63,842 nt of DNA from an uncultured Methanobrevibacter sp. (GTDB lineage Archaea > Methanobacteriota > Methanobacteria > Methanobacteriales > Methanobacteriaceae), in assembly GCF_902764455.1 (NCBI RefSeq), contig NZ_CACWVY010000017.1:1-63842 (forward strand), in the 5' to 3' direction. The notes under the pieces are model-generated. The model was given only the letters and a program-made list of their open reading frames with translations, searched no databases and was not told the origin of the DNA. Position 1 is the stretch's first letter; every line of letters begins with the position of its first letter. Position numbers and translations under genes: made by a program. Positions 27,855-36,725 of the stretch are shown one piece after another.

Positions 27855-28715
27855 ATGGCAACTCAACATGTAACATTAATGATTACAAGCACATTCTATG
27901 ATATGTTTTCGGAATATTACTACTTCATTACAGAAGTTTTCCCGTATTTAAAGGAATTTTGCGCAAAACATGATATCATACTTTATTACAGGGATGTGGC
28001 ATTTTCTCTTCTTAACGATTACACTGACAAAAGCATTATCCTCGATGATTTCAGATCAATTGATTTTGACAGGACATTTTTCATCTGTTTCAGAGGTCAC
28101 AAGTTAGGATGGAAGCCGAATTACAAGAATGTCAATGAGTTAACCATAGATGAATATCCTGAAATCATAAAGTTTGTCGGGAATGTTTCAATTACCGAGC
28201 TTTCAATCATGCATGCTCTTCATCCATTCGATAAGTTTGAAAACGATGAACTTGAAGAGTTGTATCCTTCCAAACACGCCCTTTTCTACTTTAGAGATGG
28301 AAAGTTCATCGAAGGATTGTCCAAAACCCAAAAGATGTTTTATACCAATATGGATAATAACGACAACAAGAAGGTCAATGACATGGAAATTGCAAAAGCC
28401 AAGGATTTGATTTATGAAGTCAAAAGGGAATATGATAAGAACGGCAAAGCCGATATTAATATAAGATATTACAAGGGCAGCTGGAATAAGGATTTGGATG
28501 GGCATGAAATCTTTTTGCAGTATGCTGATGAATACTCCAGACTTACAAACATGAATCTTGACATGTTCATAAAAACCCATGAAATCAACATGTGCTATGA
28601 TTATCACGGCAGTCTTGATAATCTGGAATGTGAAGGCAAGCCTTTAAAGGAAATACTTATTTACGATATTATTGAAGGTTTAAAAAAGGAATTTCCAGAA
28701 AACTTTAAAGAATAA
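27855..28715 (+). CDS. DUF4062-like protein, copy 1
   Basis: A 286-residue soluble protein. Its N-terminus (V-T-L-M-I-T-S-T-F-Y-D-M-F-S-E-Y) matches the start of DUF4062 domains (V-F-I-S-S-T-F-x-D-M-x-x-E-R), followed by V-F-P-Y-L-K-E-F-C near 29-37 and R-D-V-A-F-S near 46-51. DUF4062 has a TIR-like fold and is usually fused to NACHT or other STAND NTPases; here it stands alone with an unknown C-terminal half. A close paralogue lies at 29846 with a TPR gene between. A sensor or signalling role is an inference; no catalytic residues can be assigned. Confidence 0.65.
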   Translation: MATQHVTLMITSTFYDMFSEYYYFITEVFPYLKEFCAKHDIILYYRDVAFSLLNDYTDKSIILDDFRSIDFDRTFFICFRGHKLGWKPNYKNVNELTIDEYPEIIKFVGNVSITELSIMHALHPFDKFENDELEELYPSKHALFYFRDGKFIEGLSKTQKMFYTNMDNNDNKKVNDMEIAKAKDLIYEVKREYDKNGKADINIRYYKGSWNKDLDGHEIFLQYADEYSRLTNMNLDMFIKTHEINMCYDYHGSLDNLECEGKPLKEILIYDIIEGLKKEFPENFKE

Positions 28716-28782
28716 GCTATTTTTAAAAACATTTAAATATTAAATATTATAATATCTAATTAATCATTTCAGAGGTGAGACG

Positions 28783-29586
28783 ATGAAAAAAGATTGGGAT
28801 GATATTAAAGTTTCAAGAAGAACCTCAGGAAAAAAATATTTCGAATCAACCTTACTTCAAAATATTTCCGACGGCATAGACTATTTAAGGCAAGAAGCTG
28901 ATGATATTTTAAGCGAACTGGATTCCAGTGAATTTAAACAGCAGATTGATGAAATGGATTTGGAAGAATTCGGTGAAGATGTTTTAAATCAAATCGATGA
29001 TGTTGTAATTGAACTTTCAAATGCCAAGGATGACCTTATCCAATCCGAAGATGTTCCGGATTTCATCAGAGATTCCTCCAAAAATGCTAAAGTCGCATTG
29101 AACCGGGATGATGATTATATAGTCATGGCAAAAAGGAAATTCAAAAGACTTGACGCCAAAAGAGATGACATTGATCCTGAAAAAACTAATCGCAGAATCA
29201 TAGATTTGTGCGACAAGGCAATTTTTGTCAACAATTCAAACCCTCAAGCCTATTACCTTAAAGCAAAGGCATTAGTCAATTTGAAAAAATATGATGAAGC
29301 AGTTGAAGAGTTAATTACCTGTCTTGCTTTGGAACCTGAAAATCTCGATTACAGACTGGCCATTGCAGATGTCAACAGGCTCAACTGCGAGTTCAATGAT
29401 GCGATTGATGTTTACAATTCAGTTTTAAAAATCGATGATAAATGCTTTGAAGCTTTAAGGGGAAAAGCGCTGACATATTATGACTGGCAAAAATACGGTC
29501 AGGCAAACAAATTTTTCAACCAGGCAAATTCCATATATTCCCTTGATGAAGAGGATATGGAAATTTGGGAAAAGTGTAAAGATTAA
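28783..29586 (+). CDS. TPR-repeat protein between the DUF4062-like genes
   Basis: A 267-residue soluble protein. The first 130 residues are acidic and helical (I-D-E-M-D-L-E-E-F-G-E-D). From about 145, at least three TPR units follow (P-Q-A-Y-Y-L-K-A-K-A-L-V-N-L-K-K-Y-D-E-A near 162-181). It begins behind AGGTGA, 67 bases after the first DUF4062-like gene, and may be co-transcribed with it. TPRs would supply the protein-binding arm that STAND proteins usually carry in the same chain, hence a possible split system with its neighbours. Inference only. Confidence 0.7.
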   Translation: MKKDWDDIKVSRRTSGKKYFESTLLQNISDGIDYLRQEADDILSELDSSEFKQQIDEMDLEEFGEDVLNQIDDVVIELSNAKDDLIQSEDVPDFIRDSSKNAKVALNRDDDYIVMAKRKFKRLDAKRDDIDPEKTNRRIIDLCDKAIFVNNSNPQAYYLKAKALVNLKKYDEAVEELITCLALEPENLDYRLAIADVNRLNCEFNDAIDVYNSVLKIDDKCFEALRGKALTYYDWQKYGQANKFFNQANSIYSLDEEDMEIWEKCKD

Positions 29587-29594
29587 TTTTTAAA

Positions 29595-29622
29595 GTATAA
29601 GGCTGGAAAACCAACCTTATAC
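29595..29622 (+). terminator. strong hairpin after the TPR gene
   Basis: GTATAAGGCTGG at 29595-29606 pairs with CCAACCTTATAC at 29611-29622 around an AAAA loop, 12 positions with one C.A mismatch. The stem begins nine bases after the stop codon; a modest T-rich stretch follows. Confidence 0.6.
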
Positions 29623-29845
29623 GCCAATTTTAATCTAATTCAGAAACTAATTTTTGTGCATGTATTGTAAAGATTCGGGGAAAAATCTCCACAACATTAA
29701 TTTTCAATTTCATTTTATAAATCTTTTTTCTTTCATTTAAGCTTATTTGAATTGATTTAAAGCAATTTGGTTATTTAAAATCAATATTTATCAAAAACAA
29801 TACTATTTATATTAAGACATATATATGTATTATTGAGGTTAATAA

Positions 29846-30706
29846 ATGGTTAAACAGCATGTAACATTAATGATTAATAGTACATTTTATGACATGATGG
29901 CTGAATATACTTGTTTTTTAAACGAAGTTTTTCCAAAATTAAAGCAGGAATGTTCAAAATATGATATTGACATTGAATTTAGGGATGTAGCTTTTTCAGT
30001 TCCTAAAAAGGATGCCGACAAAAACATCATACTTCAGGACTTCAGATGTATTGATGAGGACAGAACATTCTTTATTTGCTTTAGAGGTCAGAAACTTGGA
30101 TGGAAACCTACTCACGAAAATGTTAATGGAGTTACTGTTGATGAATATCCGGAACTTGTCCAGTACATTGGAAGTATATCCATTACTGAATTGGCCATTA
30201 TGCATGCTTTAGTACCATTTGACAGATACATTGACGGTGTGAAATGTGATTTGAAACCTGTAAAACATTCCCTATTCTACTTTAGAAATTCCGGTTATGA
30301 AAATGATTTAAGTGATGTAAAACAGCCTTATTACATGAACAAATCCAATGGGAAACTTAAAGAAGCTCAGGATATAGAAATTGCAAGAGCTAAAGATTTG
30401 ATTTATGAAATGAAACTTGATTTTGATAAATCTGAAGACGGTCCTCGTGTTATTATCAGACAATACGATGCTGTTTGGGATAACAGCAGTAATTGCCACC
30501 AGATGTTTTTGGATTATGCTGACAAATATTCAGAATTGGTCAACAAGCCATTGGATGATATTATTGAAATCCATGAAAAATATCTCTGTAGTGAATGTGG
30601 CGGCAGTCTGACAGATCTTAGATATGAAGGAAGGCCATTGGGTGAAGTCATATATGAGGATATAATGAATGAATTGAAAATCGAGTTTCCAGAAAATTTC
30701 GAATAA
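29846..30706 (+). CDS. DUF4062-like protein, copy 2
   Basis: A 286-residue paralogue of the protein at 27855, identical in length. It shares V-T-L-M-I-N-S-T-F-Y-D-M, the R-D-V-A-F-S segment, the R-T-F-F-I-C-F-R-G-x-K-L-G-W-K-P run near 74-90 and the ending E-F-P-E-N-F. The most conserved blocks between the copies (F-R-G-x-x-L-G-W-K-P, S-I-T-E-L-x-I-M-H-A-L) probably mark the active or binding surface. It has its own promoter region and a GAGGTT ribosome-binding site. Retention of two full-length copies beside a TPR protein suggests they work together. No enzymatic activity can be named. Confidence 0.65.
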   Translation: MVKQHVTLMINSTFYDMMAEYTCFLNEVFPKLKQECSKYDIDIEFRDVAFSVPKKDADKNIILQDFRCIDEDRTFFICFRGQKLGWKPTHENVNGVTVDEYPELVQYIGSISITELAIMHALVPFDRYIDGVKCDLKPVKHSLFYFRNSGYENDLSDVKQPYYMNKSNGKLKEAQDIEIARAKDLIYEMKLDFDKSEDGPRVIIRQYDAVWDNSSNCHQMFLDYADKYSELVNKPLDDIIEIHEKYLCSECGGSLTDLRYEGRPLGEVIYEDIMNELKIEFPENFE

Positions 30707-30906
30707 TTTCATTCATTTGATTACTTTTTTTTTAATGACACTTCAAGTATTGAAGCAAATTCTCTTACCTGAATATATCATTAATTTTTCACTTATTTTT
30801 AATTTTAAATTTAAAAAAAATTAAAAAATATGCTTTTTTAGGTAACTTTTATATATCTTTTCAAATATAATTATTAATACTTAAATAATTAAGTAACAAT
30901 CCAAAA

Positions 30907-31491
30907 ATGAGTGAAATTATGACAAACGAAGATTTTGCAAAAAAGATTAAAGACATCAGAGCTAGACAAAATATGTCTATTGAAGAACTTTCCGAGAGAA
31001 GCGGAGTAAAACTTGAAGTCCTCCAGGCAATGGAAGACGGTGAAGTAATTCCATCCCTTACTCCATTAACCAAAATGGCAAGAGCATTAGGAGTTCGCCT
31101 TGGAACATTTCTCGACGATACACCTGAACTCGGACCTGTAGTCACAAGAGGGGGCGTAACTCAAAACTCACTATACTTTTCAGGAAGAGAAGACGTTACA
31201 AATGCAACCAACCTTGAATTCCATTCATTAGGTGCAGGTAAAATCGACAGAAACATCGACCCATTTTTAATCGACATTGACTATGAGGAAGGCGAAAAAG
31301 AACTTTCATCCCACGAAGGCGAAGAGTTCATATATGTGCTTGAAGGAGAAATTGAAGTAATTTACGGAAAGGACACCTATACAATCGGTAAAGGAGACAC
31401 AATATTTTATGATTCAGTAGTGCCTCACCACCTTCACGCCAGTGGAAAGGATAAAGCTAAGATATTAGCTGTACTCTACACTCCATATTAA
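30907..31491 (+). CDS. XRE-family regulator with cupin domain
   Basis: A 194-residue transcription factor. Residues about 8-65 form an XRE helix-turn-helix (M-S-I-E-E-L-S-E-R-S-G-V and the following helix). Residues 120-190 form a cupin barrel (S-H-E-G-E-E-F-I-Y-V-L-E-G near 136-148, P-H-H-L-H near 173-177) that would bind a small ligand. ATG 30919 is an alternative start. This regulator type frequently sits beside an acyl-CoA ligase in Methanobrevibacter-like genomes, and the ligase follows here, so it probably controls it. Confidence 0.85.
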   Translation: MSEIMTNEDFAKKIKDIRARQNMSIEELSERSGVKLEVLQAMEDGEVIPSLTPLTKMARALGVRLGTFLDDTPELGPVVTRGGVTQNSLYFSGREDVTNATNLEFHSLGAGKIDRNIDPFLIDIDYEEGEKELSSHEGEEFIYVLEGEIEVIYGKDTYTIGKGDTIFYDSVVPHHLHASGKDKAKILAVLYTPY

Positions 31492-31516
31492 ATAATATAA
31501 AAGAGGCTTGATAAAT

Positions 31517-31654
31517 ATGTTTAAATTAGAATCAAAAGTAAATGCAGACGGCAAAATGAATTTGTTTACTCATCAGTTGGGATTGTTATTGTTGCGTTTA
31601 AACATATTGGGCCAAAAATTACAGATTACAGACATTAACGGAGGAGTATTATGA
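31517..31654 (+). CDS. possible 45-residue ORF between regulator and ligase
   Basis: ATG 31517 follows GAGG at 31503-31506. The frame ends in TGA at 31652-31654, overlapping the ATG of the acyl-CoA ligase in the ATGA arrangement typical of coupled genes. The peptide begins [13 protein letters not shown] and has a leucine-rich middle. It is not recognised. The strong GGAGG of the ligase lies inside its last codons. It may be a coupled small protein or a chance frame. Confidence 0.35.
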   Translation: MFKLESKVNADGKMNLFTHQLGLLLLRLNILGQKLQITDINGGVL

Positions 31655-33315
31655 GTGAATTATTTACAGAACTGCCACTAGGAAAATTTTTCGAATCAAT
31701 GGTTGAAAAACAGCCTGACCATGAATTTATCGTTTATCCAGACAGAAACTTAAGATTTACATACAAAGAATTTGATGAAAGAATTGATAATCTAGCAAAA
31801 GGAATGCTGGCTATAGGAATTAAAAAGGGAGACCATGTCGGAATTTGGGCAAAAAATGTCCCTGAATGGTTAACCTACATGTTTGCAACTGCAAAAATAG
31901 GTGCAACAATAGTAACAGTAAACACTGCATACCAGTCCCATGAGCTTGAATATGTATTAAAGCAGTCAGACATGAAAGCTTTGGCAATGACTGACGGATT
32001 CAGAGATACAAGTTACTTTGATATCATTAATGAACTGGTGCCTGAACTTAAAAGCTGCGCCCGTGGTCATCTTGTTGCTGAAAAATTCCCTCATCTTAAA
32101 TTCATATTCCACGTCGGCCAGGAAAAGCACAGGGGAATGTATAATACCAATGAACTGATTTTACTTGGTATGAGTTATGATGATGAGGAATATCAAAAGA
32201 TTAAGGATTCCGTCACACAGCATGATGTCATTAACATGCAGTATACTTCAGGTACTGAAGGTTTTCCTAAAGGTGTAATGCTTACAAGCCGTAACATTGT
32301 AAATGACGGTTACTACATCGGAGAAAACATGAACTACACTGCAAAAGACAGACTTTTACTTCAAGTACCTCTGTTTCACTGTTTCGGAACAGTTTTAGGT
32401 GTAATGGCAGTTATAACTCACGGTTCAACCATGGTTGTTCTTGAGGAATACGATCCTCTTCTTGCAATCTCATCCATTCAAAAGGAAAAATGTACTTCAA
32501 TATATGGTGTTCCTACAATGTTTATCGGAATGATGAACCATCCTATGTTTGAAATGTTTGACATGAGCTCACTTCGTACAGGTATCATGGCCGGTTCAAC
32601 CTGTCCTGTCGAAACCATGAAAGATGCCATTGAAAAAATGAACATGAAAGAGATTACAAGTGTATACGGACTTACTGAAGCAGCACCGGGATTTACACAA
32701 ACCAATGCTGCAGATTCATTCGAGAAAAAAATCAACACCGTAGGACGTAAATTCCCTAACATTGAAGTTAAAATCGTAGACCCTGAAACCGGTGAAGAAT
32801 TAGGTCCTGGTGAAACCGGTGAAATAATGTGCAGAGGTTTCAATGTCATGAAAGGATACTATAACATGCCTGAAAAAACCGCAGAGACAATTGAACCTGA
32901 CGGATGGCTTCACTCAGGAGATCTTGCTACTGTTGATGAGGAAGGATACTATTCCATTGTCGGACGTATCAAGGACATGATTATCAGAGGAGGGGAAAAT
33001 ATCTATCCTCGTGAAATCGAAGAGTTTTTATTTACTCATGAATGCGTTCAGGATGTTCAGGTTGCAGGAATTCCTGATAAAAAATACGGAGAGATTGTAG
33101 GTGCATTCATCATTAAGGAAGATGGATTTGATGATGTAACCGAAGCGGATATCCGTGATTTCTGTATTGGGTCCATTGCAAGATACAAAGTGCCTAAATA
33201 CGTTTTCTTTGTTGACGAGTTCCCGCTCACTACAAGCGGTAAAATCCAAAAATATAAACTGGGCGATTTGGGTCTTGAACTTCTTGAAAAACGCCGTGAA
33301 AATGGAGAGCTATAG
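31651..33315 (+). CDS. AMP-forming acyl-CoA synthetase
   Basis: A 554-residue member of the ANL superfamily, which activates a carboxylic acid with ATP to an acyl-adenylate and transfers it to coenzyme [13 protein letters not shown] near 197-208 is the AMP-binding loop. Y-G-L-T-E-A-A lies near 339, and [16 protein letters not shown] near 439 is the hinge. T-T-S-G-K-I-Q-K near 527-534 carries the catalytic lysine. It looks like medium/long-chain or acetate-type ligases; the exact acid is uncertain. GGAGG precedes the start. The neighbouring XRE-cupin protein is the likely regulator. Confidence 0.9.
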   Translation: MSELFTELPLGKFFESMVEKQPDHEFIVYPDRNLRFTYKEFDERIDNLAKGMLAIGIKKGDHVGIWAKNVPEWLTYMFATAKIGATIVTVNTAYQSHELEYVLKQSDMKALAMTDGFRDTSYFDIINELVPELKSCARGHLVAEKFPHLKFIFHVGQEKHRGMYNTNELILLGMSYDDEEYQKIKDSVTQHDVINMQYTSGTEGFPKGVMLTSRNIVNDGYYIGENMNYTAKDRLLLQVPLFHCFGTVLGVMAVITHGSTMVVLEEYDPLLAISSIQKEKCTSIYGVPTMFIGMMNHPMFEMFDMSSLRTGIMAGSTCPVETMKDAIEKMNMKEITSVYGLTEAAPGFTQTNAADSFEKKINTVGRKFPNIEVKIVDPETGEELGPGETGEIMCRGFNVMKGYYNMPEKTAETIEPDGWLHSGDLATVDEEGYYSIVGRIKDMIIRGGENIYPREIEEFLFTHECVQDVQVAGIPDKKYGEIVGAFIIKEDGFDDVTEADIRDFCIGSIARYKVPKYVFFVDEFPLTTSGKIQKYKLGDLGLELLEKRRENGEL

Positions 33316-33505
33316 GCTCTTCAAAAATTATTTTTTTTAATTTTCAATTTTTTTTCAAAAATCACCAAAAAACCAAAACCTTTATATATAACCTAAAAAT
33401 AATATTAATGTGCAAATAAAATTTGATATAATTTTACCACACCATTATATCCAAAGTACTCAGTCTTTATATAAACTCTTGAAAATATTTAAGGAGTTGA
33501 TAATA

Positions 33506-33553
33506 ATGCCACAAGTAAAACAAACTACTGCATGGAGCGTAGTATTCTTTTAA
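33506..33553 (+). CDS. 15-residue peptide ORF with strong ribosome-binding site
   Basis: AAGGAGTTGA at 33491-33500 is followed after five bases by ATG and a 15-residue frame, MPQVKQTTAWSVVFF, ending TAA. A hairpin follows within ten bases of the stop. The layout of promoter-like DNA, strong ribosome-binding site, tiny frame and terminator-like hairpin resembles an independent small gene or a leader peptide. There is no gene directly downstream to attenuate; the next start is at 33716. Function is unknown. Confidence 0.45.
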   Translation: MPQVKQTTAWSVVFF

Positions 33554-33561
33554 ACTCATTA

Positions 33562-33600
33562 AAATAGCTGTATAAAATATATTCTCACCTGCAGCTATTT
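33562..33600 (+). terminator. hairpin after the 15-residue ORF
   Basis: AAATAGCTG at 33562-33570 pairs with CAGCTATTT at 33592-33600 (nine pairs, 21-base loop), followed by TTCATTATATAT. It could end the short transcript. Confidence 0.45.
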
Positions 33601-33715
33601 TTCATTATATATATGTCATCATACATAATGATGTTAGCCATAGAAATTTTAAAAAAGGGATAATCTTGCTTTAAGCATTATCACCTGAAACTGTCACCAT
33701 TAAGAGGAAATAAAT

Positions 33716-34237
33716 ATGAGTATAGTAAGAAAAAATAATTTAAACGTAAGAAAGACTGTCGAAAAAGCTATAAACAACCATCCGGAGTTTCATTTCTTTG
33801 TCGATGAACTCACATCCGACAACTACATGCCCACATACGCCGGCAATGCCGATGAAAAATATACCTACGATGAAATGGATGATGAATTTTTCAAATTCAT
33901 TGACCGCAAGATTGGAGAAAATGGAATCTATTTGAGAATCTGCTATGCAACATCATCTGAGATAAACGGCGAAGCAGTTTTTGAAGTTGAAACTGCAGGC
34001 CGTGAGTATACATTCACCACAGATAATCTGGATAATGTTCAGATTGTTGAAATGGCCGATTACGGAATCAAAATAGAAAGCGACAGGATAACCTACGGAA
34101 CTACTGTCGAAGGGGGATGTGCTCACACTCCATACTTTGCAGAGTTCGGATCCAAAAAGGGAAATGAAAGCTATCTGTCGCTTGAAAACCCATTTAACAA
34201 GTTCATAATATCATTGATAGATGAATTTCTTGAATAA
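33716..34237 (+). CDS. unknown soluble protein
   Basis: A 173-residue acidic protein, not recognised. It has no signal peptide or membrane segment. The N-terminus has a helix (V-R-K-T-V-E-K-A-I-N-N-H-P), the middle is beta-rich (E-A-V-F-E-V-E-T-A-G-R-E-Y-T-F), and a G-G-C-A-H motif lies near 141-145. GAGG upstream supports the start. It is the first of four same-strand genes (33716-36319) of unknown or protein-binding type separated by short gaps, which may form a unit. Confidence 0.6.
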   Translation: MSIVRKNNLNVRKTVEKAINNHPEFHFFVDELTSDNYMPTYAGNADEKYTYDEMDDEFFKFIDRKIGENGIYLRICYATSSEINGEAVFEVETAGREYTFTTDNLDNVQIVEMADYGIKIESDRITYGTTVEGGCAHTPYFAEFGSKKGNESYLSLENPFNKFIISLIDEFLE

Positions 34238-34325
34238 TCATATATTTTAACTGGAGGTGGTAACGTTCATTTTTAAATTTTAAATTTTTAGATGACTGTT
34301 AAATTTTTTGATATTCGAGGTTTAA

Positions 34326-34688
34326 ATGAGCATAGATTTTGTTAGATATACATCTGAAATAATTGAATTTAAAAACGCACAGACTTTAGAGGCGATTGAC
34401 TGGGGAATTCTTGATTTGGGAGATATAAATGATTTGGAATTGAAAAGAGTTCTTGTAAGAATTGAAGAGGAACTGACTGAGGAGCTTATGAGAAATTACA
34501 ATCAAAACTCAACAGGCATATTCAGGGTAAGCTACTTTAGAGGCATCTGGAGCTATAGGGAATATGGCTGCAGGATAGATGCATCGTCACTTTGTGAGCT
34601 TAAACGAAGAGTAATTGCTCAAAATAGGATTTGGTATGTTTTTGATGAGTTCAGTGCGAAAAGATTAGGGAGGTTGAATCTTCGATAA
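34326..34688 (+). CDS. unknown small soluble protein
   Basis: A 120-residue protein, not recognised. It is largely helical by composition (E-L-K-R-V-L-V-R-I-E-E-E-L-T-E-E-L), with a central aromatic-rich strand region (F-R-V-S-Y-F-R-G-I-W-S-Y). No signal or membrane segment. CGAGGT lies before the ATG. It sits between the unknown protein at 33716 and the zinc-ribbon protein at 34778. Confidence 0.6.
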   Translation: MSIDFVRYTSEIIEFKNAQTLEAIDWGILDLGDINDLELKRVLVRIEEELTEELMRNYNQNSTGIFRVSYFRGIWSYREYGCRIDASSLCELKRRVIAQNRIWYVFDEFSAKRLGRLNLR

Positions 34689-34777
34689 AAAGGAATTGGC
34701 AAAATATGTATTCCTGATAGGATATCTTTTGGTATGTGTATTATACGGAAATTTTTTGGTTTTAGAGGTGAAAATAA

Positions 34778-35212
34778 ATGGTTAGTTGTCCAAATTGCGG
34801 TGAAAAAGTAAGAAACAACTTTGTCTATTGTAGAATTTGCGGATGCCTTCTTGAAGGAGGAGACAGTGAAGATCATATAACGGATCTGCTTAATGTCTTT
34901 AAGCATTCAGATGAGTATCTCTATCTTTTCTGTGAGAGGGGAAATCAGGTAGTTCTTAAAGCAGAATCTCTTGAAGAACTTGAGGGACTGGTCAGTGAAA
35001 AGCAGTATCCTTGGGGTTTTAAAGACTGGAATAATAATGTTTCATCTCCTAAAAAAGAAACATTACCTTCACCTGAGGTAAAAACAGAATTTCTAAAGGC
35101 AAGTGCATTAAAGGAAGCAGAAATCATTCCAACTTCCTCAATCAAAAAACAAAAGGATAATACTGAAGAAAGCTACACTCCTGACTATGAGGTCTCACGA
35201 GTAGTCGAATAA
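34778..35212 (+). CDS. zinc-ribbon protein
   Basis: A 144-residue protein starting with a zinc ribbon: C-P-N-C at 4-7 and C-R-I-C at 18-21 would hold one zinc ion. The middle (about 35-75) is a small globular region ending in W-G-F-K-D-W, and the last 65 residues are charged and probably disordered. AGAGGTGA is a strong ribosome-binding site. It may be an adaptor or a DNA/RNA-binding protein; the exact role is unknown. A large inverted repeat follows its stop. Confidence 0.7.
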   Translation: MVSCPNCGEKVRNNFVYCRICGCLLEGGDSEDHITDLLNVFKHSDEYLYLFCERGNQVVLKAESLEELEGLVSEKQYPWGFKDWNNNVSSPKKETLPSPEVKTEFLKASALKEAEIIPTSSIKKQKDNTEESYTPDYEVSRVVE

Positions 35213-35224
35213 TCCCATTGACAG

Positions 35225-35287
35225 CCGTTTAACTGAAAGTTTTTTTTCACTTCCATTTGCCTCGTTGTTTTTCTTTCAGTTAAACGG
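35225..35287. terminator. 15-bp inverted repeat after the zinc-ribbon gene
   Basis: CCGTTTAACTGAAAG at 35225-35239 is perfectly complementary to CTTTCAGTTAAACGG at 35273-35287, with a T-rich 33-base loop. It starts 13 bases after the stop of the zinc-ribbon gene and ends 39 bases before the next start. It is probably a transcript-end hairpin; an operator is the alternative. Confidence 0.55.
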
Positions 35288-35326
35288 TAATAATCTATTA
35301 ATAGAATATAATTCAATATATTATCA

Positions 35327-36319
35327 ATGACTTTTCTTAATGTTCCTGATAATCATATTCTCGAAAAAACAGAGGGCAAAATCACTTATGATTTTGATTT
35401 GACTATTTTTACACATGATGATAATGTAAGATTCAGCAATGGCGATATCTCCACTTCATGGATGAGTTCTGATGACGGATTCATTTCAAGAATTCAGTTT
35501 GAAAAGCTGAATCCCGACTTTAGAAAAGAGCATTTGACAAAAGAGATAGAATTTAAAAATATTCTGGATGAGGCTAAACGCTTTTTGGAAAATGGCAAGT
35601 ATGCAAAAGCCATTGAAAAGTTTGATGATGTAATCTACTATGATTTAAATTATTGTGAAGCTATTTTTTACAAATCAAAGGCATTATTTGGACAAAAACA
35701 CTTTGTAAAGTCTTTACGCCATTATAAAAGAGCTGTTAAGTGTAATCCTGCATTAAAAGACATGGAATATTATAAGATGCTTTTAAAAAAATCCTCTGAA
35801 GAGAGGGACAATTTCCCAAAAATAAAGCAGAATATATATGCCGGAGATGAATATTTTGCAAAGCAAGACTATGTTAAGGCTCTGGACTGCTATTCAAGGG
35901 CATTGAAAAATCCCTCCAAATTCAAGGACAAAATACTCTATAAACTCTTGAATAAAAAGGCAACTGCTCTTTTGAAGTTGAACCACTTTCATGATTCCGG
36001 GAAATGCTTTTTAAAATCAATAGATGTTTTTGAAAATGATTATGCTTATTTCGGACTTGCTGTTTCACTGCAAAAAACAAAGGGTCCTAATCAAAAAATT
36101 AAAGAGGCTCTGGATAATGCCATTAAAATCAATCAAAAGCAATTGCTTAAAAAGGCCATGATTTTAAAGGATATCGGTGAGCTTGAAGATTCTCTTAAAT
36201 GTATCGATGAGTTTTTAGCCATCCACTATTGTGTAGATGATGATTATCAAAAAGCCTTGAACTTGAAATTATCTGTTTTAAATAATCCGCTCAGAGATAA
36301 TTGTGAAATTAAAAATTAA
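35327..36319 (+). CDS. TPR-repeat protein with unknown N-terminal domain
   Basis: A 330-residue soluble protein. The first 80 residues are an unrecognised beta-rich domain (I-T-Y-D-F-D-L-T-I-F-T-H-D-D). From about 85 to 300, several TPR units follow (Y-A-K-A-I-E-K-F-D-D-V-I-Y-Y-D near 99-113). No enzyme motif is present. It has no clear ribosome-binding site, and an AT-rich promoter-like stretch precedes ATG. It ends the run of unknown genes starting at 33716. Confidence 0.7.
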   Translation: MTFLNVPDNHILEKTEGKITYDFDLTIFTHDDNVRFSNGDISTSWMSSDDGFISRIQFEKLNPDFRKEHLTKEIEFKNILDEAKRFLENGKYAKAIEKFDDVIYYDLNYCEAIFYKSKALFGQKHFVKSLRHYKRAVKCNPALKDMEYYKMLLKKSSEERDNFPKIKQNIYAGDEYFAKQDYVKALDCYSRALKNPSKFKDKILYKLLNKKATALLKLNHFHDSGKCFLKSIDVFENDYAYFGLAVSLQKTKGPNQKIKEALDNAIKINQKQLLKKAMILKDIGELEDSLKCIDEFLAIHYCVDDDYQKALNLKLSVLNNPLRDNCEIKN

Positions 36320-36347
36320 AATAATGAAAGCCAGAGTAGATATTTAA

Positions 36348-36487
36348 AGCTTTTTTTAGTTATTTGACGGTCATGGCATTACGGGATATTAATTTAAATC
36401 CAATCTCAGATATTAGATTTTTTTTAAAACGTCTATTGTCCGTATTTTTCAATGATGCATTTGATTTCGGAATTTTTGCTTTGTGTT
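36348..36487 (-). pseudogene. relic of Rpn-type nuclease C-terminus, copy 1
   Basis: This noncoding stretch aligns with 38632-38826, sharing TTTTTTTAGTT, TTGACGG, GGGATATTAAT, TCAGATATTAGATTTTT, GTCCGTATTTTT and TGCATTTGA blocks, but lacks about 50 bases in the middle and has no open frame. The other copy still encodes a recognisable fragment. The two relics lie in the same orientation on either side of the adhesin gene. Confidence 0.6.
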
Positions 36488-36725
36488 TTTATGTCCCGTC
36501 GTAGGTATGTGAATAATAGCTATTTTTCAACTATCACTTGTTAAGAAATTTAATTTTGTAATTTTCAATTTTTTGTGTTTTTCCTTCAAAATTCAGTATT
36601 TATTTATATGTCCGACAATATATATCTAACCATATTTTCAAAGTTTTTATAAAAAACTGATGTTTTTAACAACAATATTTTGCACACAATAAAACATATA
36701 TCAAATTAATGGAGGATTTTATAAA
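36488..36725. other. promoter region of the adhesin at 36726
   Basis: Noncoding AT-rich DNA with a TATATATCTAA stretch near 36620 and GGAGG at 36711-36715 as ribosome-binding site. Nothing else is recognised. Confidence 0.4.

Noticed and set aside
34678-34795. Hydrophobic frame between the unknown gene and the zinc-ribbon gene
   Set aside because: It could give a single membrane helix, but it has no proper start codon at the ribosome-binding site and ends just inside the next gene.
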